A DNA stretch of 64,000 bases, from NCBI RefSeq assembly GCF_004014715.1, contig NZ_CP034835.1:62001-126000 (forward strand), read 5' to 3'. Numbering within the stretch: position 1 is the first letter of the stretch; each line of letters begins with the position of its first letter. The translations under genes and the position numbers were made by a program. Shown one piece after another: positions 28,681-37,600 of this stretch. The notes below the pieces were generated by a model. It saw only the letters and a list, made by a program, of their open reading frames with translations. It searched no databases and was not told the origin of the DNA. The DNA comes from Pseudoalteromonas sp. R3. GTDB taxonomy: Bacteria > Pseudomonadota > Gammaproteobacteria > Enterobacterales > Alteromonadaceae.

Positions 28681-28830
28681 TTACTTATACATAACCACCT
28701 GACTTAACATCAGTTGTTTACCCACAGTGTTTAACCAGGCCTTTAGGTTAACGCGGCGCTTGATACCAGGCGCTGTGGCTGTGTTTAGGGTGGTTTGCGT
28801 GTTGCTGCACGCTGCAGCTGAATTAAGCAT
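28681..28830 (-). CDS. 49-residue basic small protein, hypothetical
   Basis: ATG 28830 is preceded by TGAGGAG seven bases away, a near-perfect ribosome-binding site, and the frame ends TAA just before a strong terminator, so this is a complete short transcription unit. The peptide starts MLNSAAACSNTQTTLNTATA, then has a basic patch (KRRVNLKAW) and a hydrophobic end (QLMLSQVVMYK). The N-terminal Thr/Asn/Ala half looks disordered and the C-terminal half amphipathic. Function unknown. The signals make it more convincing than most ORFs of this size; a regulatory RNA with a decoy ORF is the alternative. Confidence 0.65.
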   Translation of the reverse strand: MLNSAAACSNTQTTLNTATAPGIKRRVNLKAWLNTVGKQLMLSQVVMYK

Positions 28831-29130
28831 GTCTGACTCCTCAAAATCTTAAAAGTAACAATGTTGTCTGTATCGACATGGTTATTTTGCGCGCATTGTG
28901 ACTAAAAATAAAACGATAAAAATTGCTGCTGAGGGATTAGAAAAACTAATGGAAAATGCAGGGTTTTTGCTTTGAGTAAATCATCATTGTGATTGTTTAT
29001 TCAATCTCTTGAATGGGTGGATTTAAATTAAGTTGTTTTTTATCATGTGTTTGCTTTTATTCTTTTCTTTTTGCGCCTTTATTTTTGGGTAATTATTCAG
29101 ATAAGTTGATTTTGTTTTTGAGAGGGTGTT

Positions 29131-29994
29131 TTGTTGGTTGTTTATAAGCCTGGAAGTGGGCGGAAGTTGCAACGGCAGTTAAAGTGGTTGCGGGCCCAGG
29201 TAAAGCAACGTCAGCTGGTCGTTCGCTGGTATGATACGAGTGGCTTCTACGGGCAGGATTGCGAAGCGATCAGGGCGCAGGCACAGGACCAGCAACAGGT
29301 TGTAGTGGTTGGCGGAGATGGCACCATCAATTTGGTTGTCAATGCCATAGTTGGTTTACCTGTTACACTGGCGTGCCTGCCAGCAGGCACGGGAAATGAT
29401 TTTTGCCGTCAGTTTGGTTACGCAGAGCGACACTGGAGAGCAGCTGTTTTTTCTGCTCGCAGTATATCGATAGATCTGGGCGCCATCGGTGAGCGCTATT
29501 TCGTCAATATTGCCGGGGTTGGCTTTAATGCTGAGGTGGTACAGGGCATGCGGGGTAACAAACGTGCCGGGGCGCTGAGTTATGTATGGGGTGGGATCAG
29601 GCAGCTGTTCTGCGCGCCGACTATCAGCGTTGCCACGTCGCAAGGTCCAGTGCTGACGCGGGGGATGATGTTGCTGTTGGCCAATGGTCGTTACTTTGCA
29701 GCTGGTTTACAGCCTGCACCGTGTGCCAAGCTGCACGACGGTCAACTGGAATGTATGTGGTTTAGCGCCAGTGTCTGGTGGCAGCGTCTAGTGGTATTTG
29801 CAGCGATGCTGGTTGGATGTCACCAGCGCTTGCCCTGGGTATATCGTGAAAAACGCGCTGAATTAACCATTACAACACCAAACCTGATAGTGGAGGCAGA
29901 TGGTGACCTGGTGGCGCAAACACCTGTCACAATCTGTAGCCTCCAAGGTGCCATGCAGCTCAGGATTCCGCCTGAGTCGTCCTTGCTGGACTAA
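29131..29994 (+). CDS. Diacylglycerol kinase-family lipid kinase (YegS/DagK-like)
   Basis: A 287-residue DAGK-catalytic-domain protein read from a TTG start (GAGAGGG upstream; no ATG fits better). It has the nucleotide-binding VVVVGGDGTIN at 57-67 and the second glycine motif LPAGTGNDF at 83-91, which together bind ATP in DagK/YegS/sphingosine-kinase enzymes. These soluble enzymes phosphorylate lipid hydroxyls at the membrane face. The C-terminal beta domain ends in a regular VEADGDLV strand. Which lipid is used cannot be told. The gene converges on an EamA gene and overlaps its 3' end by 35 bases. Confidence 0.85.
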   Translation: MLVVYKPGSGRKLQRQLKWLRAQVKQRQLVVRWYDTSGFYGQDCEAIRAQAQDQQQVVVVGGDGTINLVVNAIVGLPVTLACLPAGTGNDFCRQFGYAERHWRAAVFSARSISIDLGAIGERYFVNIAGVGFNAEVVQGMRGNKRAGALSYVWGGIRQLFCAPTISVATSQGPVLTRGMMLLLANGRYFAAGLQPAPCAKLHDGQLECMWFSASVWWQRLVVFAAMLVGCHQRLPWVYREKRAELTITTPNLIVEADGDLVAQTPVTICSLQGAMQLRIPPESSLLD

Positions 29995-30880
29995 TCCAGG
30001 CACGAATACGCTGATAGGGTGTGAGTACAATGGCGTTGCCGAGTAGTACCAGAGAAAATCCGATAAAGGTGTTAAGCTGCCAGACAAACCCTTCAAACCA
30101 GGTACTGAGTGTGACGGCCACCAGAGGAAACAGGACTATTAGGTAACTGGCTTTTTCCGGCCCAATGTTTTTGAGTAGGTGAAAATAACAGGCAAACGCA
30201 ATAACGGTGCCAAATACCGACAGATATAGCAAAGAGCCCCAGTAACTGGCGTTGGCCTCAATACTAAATTGTAGCGGGCTGAGTGCTACATAGCCGCCTA
30301 AAAACAGTGCACTGTACAACATACCCCAGGCATTGCCCTGCAGTACGCCAATCTGGCGGTTGGAGTTACGCACACTGACCATATTGCCCAGTGACGCGGT
30401 AAACATGCCAGCCAGTGCCAATAGCAGACCAATGAATGCCTCGCTGTTCAGATCGGCGCTTACTAAGTCCTGCCAGAATAAGCTGACGATACCACCGAGC
30501 CCCAGTGTGGCACCGATATAAATACGCCCGGCGATGGGCTTGGCAAAAAACAACCGGGTATTGACGATATTGGCAACCAGCAGCAACGAAAAGGCAATAG
30601 ACGCCATGGCAGAAGTCAGACTGCCCTGCGCCCAGTATAGCAGCAGATAATTTAGCCCAAAATTACCCAGTGCCAGCAGCATAAAAAAGCCATGATCAGT
30701 GAGCGAGTAGCGCATCGGAGGACGCTTGATCAACACATAGCACCACATACAGGCCGCAGAAATTGCAAAGCGGTAAAACAAAGAGACCACTTCGTCGACC
30801 GTGCCCAGCTGAAACTCAATCGCCAGCCAGGTTGAGCCCCAGATAAGGACAGTGATCGTATACAAAAAGACGTTGTTCAT
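29960..30880 (-). CDS. EamA/DMT-family transporter
   Basis: A 306-residue membrane protein with ten predicted helices as two EamA repeats. It starts with TVLIWGSTWLAIEFQLG, a typical first helix, and has the conserved Gly/Trp helix ends (LLYWAQGSLTSAMASIAF). DMT transporters of this kind export amino acids or small metabolites. It is divergent from a MocR-type regulator, which very likely controls it. The 3' end overlaps the lipid-kinase gene tail to tail. Confidence 0.85.
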   Translation of the reverse strand: MNNVFLYTITVLIWGSTWLAIEFQLGTVDEVVSLFYRFAISAACMWCYVLIKRPPMRYSLTDHGFFMLLALGNFGLNYLLLYWAQGSLTSAMASIAFSLLLVANIVNTRLFFAKPIAGRIYIGATLGLGGIVSLFWQDLVSADLNSEAFIGLLLALAGMFTASLGNMVSVRNSNRQIGVLQGNAWGMLYSALFLGGYVALSPLQFSIEANASYWGSLLYLSVFGTVIAFACYFHLLKNIGPEKASYLIVLFPLVAVTLSTWFEGFVWQLNTFIGFSLVLLGNAIVLTPYQRIRAWISPARTTQAES

Positions 30881-30932
30881 TCTTTCTTCTCACAACAAGG
30901 ACTAGTCAGCGTGGCCAGTTTAACGATATATT

Positions 30933-30976
30933 CTGTATATGCCAGATACAAAAAATGTGTTTTTAAACCTATACAG
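30933..30976. promoter_or_regulatory. Inverted half-sites between EamA and MocR genes
   Basis: CTGTATA (30933-30939) and TATACAG (30970-30976) form an inverted pair; a closer TGTAT/ATACA pair sits at 30934-30950. They lie in the 108-base divergent region, where a MocR regulator would act on itself and on the transporter. Confidence 0.5.
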
Positions 30977-30988
30977 ATTGAGCGTGTC

Positions 30989-32437
30989 ATGACCCAGCCA
31001 AGCCTTAAACCCGATTATTTATATCAGCAAGTGATCACTGTGATACGTGAGATGGTGGAGCAGGGGTTGCTGAGCCCGGGTGATAAACTGCCATCACTCA
31101 GAGCGATGGCGGGCCGATTGCGCGTCAGTATTCCTACTGTACAGCAAGCCTACCAGCAGCTGGAGATGTCGGGTCAGGTTGTGGCCCGGGAAAAGTCTGG
31201 GTACTTTTTGCAAAGCGGCCATCCCACCGCCACGCCCAAGCGCAGCAAGTTACCGGCAAAACCGGTGATGGTGAATAAACAGCAACTGATTGAGCAGGTA
31301 TATGAGGGGATCCATCTTCCCGATGTGGCCCCGCTGGGGCTTGCCAACCCTGTAGCTGCCGCCAGTCCGCAACAGGCCCTGGCCAGAAGTATGCGCCAGG
31401 CCATGCGTCAGGCTCAGGAGAGAATGCTAGATTATGGCGCCATTGATGGTCTGATGATGCTAAAAACACAGATAGTGCAGCAGTATCTGGCACTGGGACT
31501 GACCGTGAACAGCAATGACCTGATCATCACCAACGGGGCGCAGGAAGCGATAGCCATTGCTCTGCAGTGTGTGACCCAGCCTGGTGATATCGTTGCGATA
31601 GAATCGCCCTGTTATTTTGGCATTGTTGAGCTGGTCGAAAACCTGGGTCTGAAAGCGATTGAAATCCCGGTCTGCCCGGACGATGGGTTGTGGCTTGACG
31701 ACCTTAGTGCCGCATTGGCACGCCATTCCATTAAAGCTTGTGTATTCTCTACCAGTATCAACAACCCGCTGGGTAGCCAGATGCCTGAATCCCGGATGCA
31801 GCAGTTATTGCAATTATTGCGTGCTCACGATGTGACACTGATTGAAGATGACGTGTATGGAGACTTGTATTTTGGCGAGCAGCGGATAAGACCCGCACAG
31901 TGCTTTGCCCAGCCCGGTGAAGTATTGACCTGTTCGTCGTTTTCTAAGACCGTTGCGCCCGGCTATCGGGTGGGCTGGATGTTGGCCGGGCCATATAGTG
32001 CCCGGGCAAAGCGCTTTAAGCGTGCGCTGAGTTGTTCAGCTCCTATGATGAATCAATGGGCGCTGGCGGATTTTATGGCCAGTGGCGAGTTTCAGCGGCA
32101 TCTGCGCCAGTTACGTAAGCGACTTTATGACAACAAGCAGAAAATGCGCCTGGCAGTGCAAAAGTACTTTCCGGATCACGTCCGGGTCAGCGATCCCAAA
32201 GGAGGCTGTGTATTGTGGCTGGACCTGGGGGAGGGCTATGATGGCGGCTTGTTCTTTCAACTTGCGCTTCAGGCTGGGATAAGCGTCGCACCGGGAGCCA
32301 TATTCAGCGCCTATGAGCGTTACCGTAGCTGCGTGAGGATTAGTTATGGCTTGCCCTGGTGTGAACATATGGAAGGTTATGTGCGCACGCTGGGCACTCT
32401 GGTGGCACAAGCGAAAAAGCAGCCACACATGCGATAA
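30989..32437 (+). CDS. MocR-family regulator (GntR HTH plus aminotransferase-like domain)
   Basis: A 482-residue protein from ATG 30989; a GTG at 30911 is in frame but would put coding sequence over the operator. Residues about 10-75 are a GntR winged helix (LLSPGDKLPSLRAMAGRLRV, then STVQQAYQQLE-like recognition helix). Residues about 110-480 form a fold-type I aminotransferase domain, with the PLP-binding Lys in SSFSKTVAPGYRVGW and the IEDDVYGDLYF motif. MocR proteins use bound PLP to sense amines or amino acids. It is divergent from an EamA exporter, a common arrangement in which the regulator controls efflux of the sensed compound. Confidence 0.9.
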   Translation: MTQPSLKPDYLYQQVITVIREMVEQGLLSPGDKLPSLRAMAGRLRVSIPTVQQAYQQLEMSGQVVAREKSGYFLQSGHPTATPKRSKLPAKPVMVNKQQLIEQVYEGIHLPDVAPLGLANPVAAASPQQALARSMRQAMRQAQERMLDYGAIDGLMMLKTQIVQQYLALGLTVNSNDLIITNGAQEAIAIALQCVTQPGDIVAIESPCYFGIVELVENLGLKAIEIPVCPDDGLWLDDLSAALARHSIKACVFSTSINNPLGSQMPESRMQQLLQLLRAHDVTLIEDDVYGDLYFGEQRIRPAQCFAQPGEVLTCSSFSKTVAPGYRVGWMLAGPYSARAKRFKRALSCSAPMMNQWALADFMASGEFQRHLRQLRKRLYDNKQKMRLAVQKYFPDHVRVSDPKGGCVLWLDLGEGYDGGLFFQLALQAGISVAPGAIFSAYERYRSCVRISYGLPWCEHMEGYVRTLGTLVAQAKKQPHMR

Positions 32438-32462
32438 GTGTTGAGCTTATGCAAGTGTGGCT
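32421..32462. terminator. Long imperfect hairpin between convergent genes
   Basis: AGCCACACATGCGATAAG pairs with CTTATGCAAGTGTGGCT (one mismatch, one bulge) and includes the MocR stop codon. It has no T tract; it may end or protect both convergent transcripts. Confidence 0.5.
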
Positions 32463-32486
32463 GACTGTGCAGGGATAAACCGAGGT

Positions 32487-33269
32487 TTAGCGGTACGCGA
32501 ACAACTGATACCCTTTCATTTGGGGGATCATGGCGCTGAGCTGAGATTCTTGCTCTGCAATGGTCTTGAAGTTGCCACACAAGGCGTCGGCTTGCTGCTC
32601 CAGCGCTTTTGCCTGGTGCTCTATCTTTTGTTCAATTTCGGCACCCAGGTTTTCCATGCGCTGCTCAAAGCGGTCCATATCGCCGCCTGAGCTCACCATT
32701 TCAGAGCCGATTGCGACCAGCAGGCTGCCAATGGACTCCATCATGGCGCCTTCTATTGCCTGTTCTATTTTTTCTTCAAACTGGTGTTCAAATTGCTCAC
32801 CGAATTCATTGAAAGCCTGCTCACCCATCACAAAGGTGCCTTGCTGATAAAACGCGCCTTCAATCTCTGTATGCAGTTCATCCATCAGGCCCGACAAGGA
32901 ATCGAAGTTGTGCAGATTAAATGCGGTTGCCACTTCCTCAATGGCGACACCAGCTAGTTCTACGCCCTGCAATGCAATACTGGCCACTTTGGGCAGCTCG
33001 GCTCTGAGCGTATCGGCATATGTCTGCATGGCCATGCGCTCATCCTGGTCCAGTGAAACAGGTTGATCTGCAATAAACAGGAAGCCCTGTGCATCTATCA
33101 TCACAGGCTGACCATTACCGTTTTTGATATAGACTTGATCAGGGGTGATCTGTACGTCGTTTTTAAAATCAACAGCGCACTCATCCGTGCTGACAGAAAA
33201 ATGGTTATCTGTGTGGGCTGCTACCTGGGTAGATAACGCCAACGTTGAAGCAAGCAGTATAGTTTTCAT
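32487..33269 (-). CDS. YggN-like periplasmic protein (DUF2884)
   Basis: A 260-residue exported protein with a signal peptide (KTILLASTLALSTQVAA). The N-terminal part shows the DUF2884 pattern (CAVDFKNDVQITPDQVYI, later GFLFIADQPVSLDQDERMAM). The middle and C-terminal halves are long helices rich in Glu, Gln and Met, likely coiled coil (EQFEHQFEEKIEQAIEGAM and AEIEQKIEHQAKALEQQAD). The size is near that of E. coli YggN. The function is not known. It stands alone, with its promoter in the 33270-33572 region. Confidence 0.8.
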   Translation of the reverse strand: MKTILLASTLALSTQVAAHTDNHFSVSTDECAVDFKNDVQITPDQVYIKNGNGQPVMIDAQGFLFIADQPVSLDQDERMAMQTYADTLRAELPKVASIALQGVELAGVAIEEVATAFNLHNFDSLSGLMDELHTEIEGAFYQQGTFVMGEQAFNEFGEQFEHQFEEKIEQAIEGAMMESIGSLLVAIGSEMVSSGGDMDRFEQRMENLGAEIEQKIEHQAKALEQQADALCGNFKTIAEQESQLSAMIPQMKGYQLFAYR

Positions 33270-33572
33270 AATAGTGGTCCTTGGGGTGTTGATGACGAAA
33301 GTTAACCAACAAGAACAGTGCCAATTTATTAAGGTTTTGATTAGTATAGAAATGCTGTGTTTTTCTATACGATGCTTTGGCTGTTTTGTTCATCAATCTG
33401 ACCAAAAAGTGGTGCTTTTGACTAGTGTGTTTTTTGCGCAAACACATAATAAAAAATTTTTATCGTATAGATAAAAATGTCTTGCTTTTCAGCGCCTGAA
33501 TTTAGCGCTAAATACTATTCTTAAGCAGGCCATCATTGCATGAACTGCCGGACTAATTAGCGAATTTAAGTT
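33270..33572. other. AT-rich divergent intergenic region
   Basis: About 300 bases between the YggN-like gene and the PA3496-family gene. AAAAAATTTTTATCGTATAG, then ATAAAAAT, around 33452-33478 is an AT-rich stretch fit for a promoter. No gene seen. Confidence 0.4.
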
Positions 33573-33584
33573 TTGGAGCTTATC

Positions 33585-33767
33585 GTGGGTAAAACATTTT
33601 CCTATGATCCGTTAGATGAAGATTATGAAGACGACTTTGGCTCGTTAGACAAAGAGTTGCAGGCCCAGCAAAAGAAGCGGGTGAAGCGTCGTCTGGATGA
33701 TTACTTGGAACAAAAACGCCTGAAGCGTAATCTGGGAGAGGATGATCTAGATTTCTTAGATGATTGA
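33585..33767 (+). CDS. PA3496-family small acidic protein
   Basis: A 60-residue protein from GTG 33585, with TTGGAG as ribosome-binding site seven bases upstream. It is highly charged: an acidic first half (YDPLDEDYEDDFG), a basic helix (KKRVKRRLDDYLEQKRLKR) and an acidic end (GEDDLDFLDD). This pattern matches the PA3496 family, small proteins of unknown function in gammaproteobacteria that are suggested to affect the envelope. No signal peptide. Confidence 0.75.
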   Translation: MGKTFSYDPLDEDYEDDFGSLDKELQAQQKKRVKRRLDDYLEQKRLKRNLGEDDLDFLDD

Positions 33768-33826
33768 GCTTGTATGCAGGTAACCCCGGTTCGCGGTACG
33801 TTTACCTTGTTTAAGCGTTAAATGAT

Positions 33827-33846
33827 AAGGCAGCATTCGCTGCCTT
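33827..33846. terminator. Hairpin between convergent genes
   Basis: AAGGCAGC-ATTC-GCTGCCTT is a perfect 8-bp stem 60 bases after the PA3496-family stop and 15 bases before the cytochrome c' stop. Confidence 0.65.
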
Positions 33847-33860
33847 ACTTGTGTTGATTG

Positions 33861-34310
33861 TTAATCTTTGAACGAGTTGTGACAGTCTTTGCAGCCCTTC
33901 GCCCAGTTTTTAAATGCTGCACCAATGACTTTCTTATCGCCCGACTCCGCCGCTACAGCTAGCTTTTGAGCATAATCTGCGAATGCCTGTGCTTTACTGT
34001 CAAAGGTTGCTCTGTCAGACCAGATAGCTGGCAGGGCATCTGTTGCGCCTTTATCTGAACCCGCCGGGAATGCTTCCCATGGCATGGCAGACAACTGGGC
34101 TGCATTGTTCGCACGTTGTTTAAAGCGTTCTGCATCAAACGGCACTTTGCCTTTAAGCATGTCGCCCATATCCCCAATCTGGTAACGGATCAGCTGAAAC
34201 GCTGCTTTACGGTATTCAATTGCATCTTCCGGCTTTTCGAATATTGAATTTGCCTGAACATTCAAAGACAGCCCAGTTAACAGGCTTGTTAATAAAAGTG
34301 TGATTCTCAT
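33861..34310 (-). CDS. Cytochrome c' (periplasmic four-helix haem protein)
   Basis: A 149-residue protein with a signal peptide (cleavage near VQA). The single haem motif CKDCH sits at the C-terminus (KGCKDCHNSFKD), as in class II cytochromes c, whose four-helix bundle fills the rest. The N-terminal MRKAAF-like segment reads EYRKAAFQLIRYQIGDMGDM, a match to helix 1 of the family. Cytochromes c' bind NO and other gases and may protect against nitrosative stress. It is monocistronic. Confidence 0.9.
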   Translation of the reverse strand: MRITLLLTSLLTGLSLNVQANSIFEKPEDAIEYRKAAFQLIRYQIGDMGDMLKGKVPFDAERFKQRANNAAQLSAMPWEAFPAGSDKGATDALPAIWSDRATFDSKAQAFADYAQKLAVAAESGDKKVIGAAFKNWAKGCKDCHNSFKD

Positions 34311-34675
34311 TTCGACCCCTCATAAAAAAAAACTGACTCTGTTCTAAGGCTTTATAAAAGATATTGCAAGTCTCTTAGACGAGATTGGAATTCTGAACTA
34401 GATTAGATAGTCGGTTTGTGTGTATTTTGTTCATTACGTTTTACAAACTCATCAATGTGACAACATGATGATGGGTTGGTTTACGTTTGTTTACAGTTTC
34501 AAATTTCTTTATAAACATGGAGTTATGATGTGTCATGTGATTTGCTTGCAAAATTTGTAACTTCTTTGTTTGTTTAATATTGTAATTAACCGTGAAGTCA
34601 CATTATATTGATGAGCGAATCTACTCTCTAAAATTAAAAGAAACATCATTTCAACAACAAGTCCTAGGGGAAACT
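34311..34675. promoter_or_regulatory. Long AT-rich leader of the S8 protease gene
   Basis: About 365 bases divergent from the cytochrome c' gene, very AT-rich, with no gene. CTAGGGGAAACT directly before ATG 34676 is the ribosome-binding site. A long leader is common for exoproteases under growth-phase control, but no specific operator is visible. Confidence 0.4.
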
Positions 34676-37600
34676 ATGGCCAAGTATTCATTTAAAGCCA
34701 CCGCGGTAGCAACAGCTGTCTCTGGTGCATTGATGGCAGCATCTGCCACGGCTGCAACGCAGCTTCCAGCAGCTCCTGCTTCTTTGAAAGTACAAGCTGA
34801 AGCAATCGGCAACCCGCAACAGGAAAGAGCAGAAGCGTTCCTAGTTGTTCTGAAGCAATCTACAGCGGTTGACCTGATGTCTGAGGGCACGTACAGCGCT
34901 GAAGCTGCGAAACAAACTTTCTCATCAGTGCAGCAAGCTCAGTTCCAGATGAAAGAGCAAATGCGTGCACTAGACCCGCGAGTGAAAATCCTAGGCTCAA
35001 CGAAAGTATTGGCCTCAACACTGATCGTACAAGCGTCTGATGATGCATTAAAGGCGCTTAGCAAAAACGCAATGGTTGACCGTATTCTTCCGCTGCGTGA
35101 AGACCGTTTGTTTGTTGAAGCAAGCTCTGACTATATCGGTGCTACTAAAGTACGTAACGATTTAGACGTAACAGGTAAAGGTGTTCGTGTTGCTGTACTG
35201 GATACTGGTATCGACTACACACACAAAGTATTCAATGAAGCGGCTGGTACGCTGGATGACTATAAAGCGGCTGCTGAAGATCCAACAACAGTAAGCTGGC
35301 CACAAGGTATGGTTGTAGGTGGTTACGACCACATGCGTGATGACCCTGATCCGATTGAAGACGATCCTACGTACCGCCCGGAAGCTGATGAGCTGTCTGA
35401 CCACGGTACACACGTATCTCACGACTTAACTGGTATTGCTCCAGACGTTGAACTTTACGTTTACTCTGTATGTGGCGGCGGTTGTCCTTTCGATGCGCAG
35501 GTAAAAGCACTTGAGTCAGCAATGGATCCAAATGGTGACGGCGACATCAGTGACCGCGTAGATCTGATGAACATGTCGCTGGGTGGTGAGTTCGGTGATA
35601 CTGATGTTTCTTCTGGTACAGGCTACCTGATCCACCGTGCTGTTAAGCTAGGCACAAACATGATTATCTCTGCCGGTAACGATGATGATGTTCCGTTCCG
35701 TGTAGGTGGCCCAAGTACAACGCCTAACGCACTGTCTGTAGCTTCTTTGACGCACCCAACTTTTGAGCGTCTGTTCGGTGACGCAAGTGTTGCTGGTGAA
35801 GCAACGATTGTTCAGCCTGCAAGCTTTGGCCCTCAGGTTGCATTCGAATTTAATCAAGACACTGCAGAGCTGGTTTACCCTGAAGCAAATCAAAACGGTT
35901 GTGACCTTGCCGACGAAGCGAACCCGTTCGCAGACATGGACTTTACTGGTAAAGCGGTACTTATCGACCGTGGTGCTTGTGCCTTCACTCAAAAAGTATT
36001 GAATGCTCAAGAGCGTGGCGCAGTATTTGTATTTATTGCGAACAACAACGATGACGGCACGCCGGCACCTATGGGTGGTAGCGACGATAACGTGACTATC
36101 CCGTCAGCAGGTCTGAACTTCGCAGCAGGTGCAAAACTTAAAGAACAAATGAAAGATGGCGGTAAAGCCACTTACAGTGTTTCTGGTGTTGTTAAAGCGT
36201 CTCCTGGTGGCGTATCTGACTTCTCATCACGTGGTCCTTCAATGGACGGCCTGCTGAAGCCTGAAATTGCGGCTCCGGGTTCAAACATCCTGGCTGCGGC
36301 TCCGGGTACGGGTGATCAACTACACCGTAAGTCTGGTACTTCAATGTCTGGTCCTATCACAGCTGGTGCACTGGCGCTAGTGAGAGAAGCGCGTCCTGAG
36401 CTTAGTGCTCTGGAAGTTAAAGCGATTCTGATGAATACCGCTGACCTGAACATCACAGTTGAATCAACAAACGTAAACCCTGATTCACCGTTGGCGCCTA
36501 TCAGCCGCATCGGTGCTGGTCTGGTTGACGTTGAAAAAGCCATTGCGTCTCCGGTTGCAGCTTGGGTAGACCTGCCTGAGTTTGACACCAAGCAAGCAGC
36601 CCTGTCTTTCGGTGCTAAGCGCCTTTCTGAGACACAAACTTATACTAAGTCTGTAGTACTACGTAACTACTCGAACGAAGATCGTACGTATAACCTACGT
36701 ATGGACCACCGTTATCAGAACGATGTGGATTCAGGTGCTGTAACGTTCGAACATCCTGCAAAGGTTGTTGTACCTGCGGGTCAGACAATTCTGATTGACG
36801 TTGAAATGACCATTGATCCAAACAAGCTACCTGAGTTTGGCATCATGAACCCGTTCGACAACGATGAACTGGCGAAAAATGTTGAAGCGCTAGACCTGGC
36901 TGAGTACGACGGTGCGTTAATCTTTGATGATGAAGCAACAGAAGGCGACCACGACCTACACGTTGTATACCACGTACTACCAAAAGCTGCAGAAGAAGCT
37001 GAATTCAGCATCGAAGCGGGTGAGCAAATGTCATCGCTGATGGTTGAGAATACCGGTGCTGTGGCTATCTCTGGTACAGCTGAGCAAGTTGTATTGACCA
37101 GCGAAGATGATGACCGTCGCTTTGACATCAAAGCAGTGACTACGGCTGCGTTCCTGAACGACAACTGTGACTCTGGTATTTCGACTACTTTCTCACTGCA
37201 GTTACAAGAAGGCATTAACCACCTGCGTCAGGCTGGCTACCGTCTTGAGTTCGACTTCAACAACGATGGTGTTGCTGACAAGTTCATGACAAAACTGAAC
37301 GATACCGGTAATAACCCTGCTGTACGTGGTCGTAGCCGTACACTGATTGGTTCAATCGTCAATGGCGATGACCAGTGGGAGTGGGGTACACCTATGCTGC
37401 ACGAGTCTGGTGAAGACACAGTGACCTTCACTGCGTGTTCTAACCTGTTAGGTCTGAGTGCAGATATGGTTGGCATGCCAATTGGTGTTGAGGCATTCGT
37501 TGGTGAAGCTCACTGGCAGTCTGGTATCTACGGTACGCCAATGGATTCAGCACGCGGCGGCTTCATCTTCGGTATGAACCCAACTGTGACACTGAAAGAC

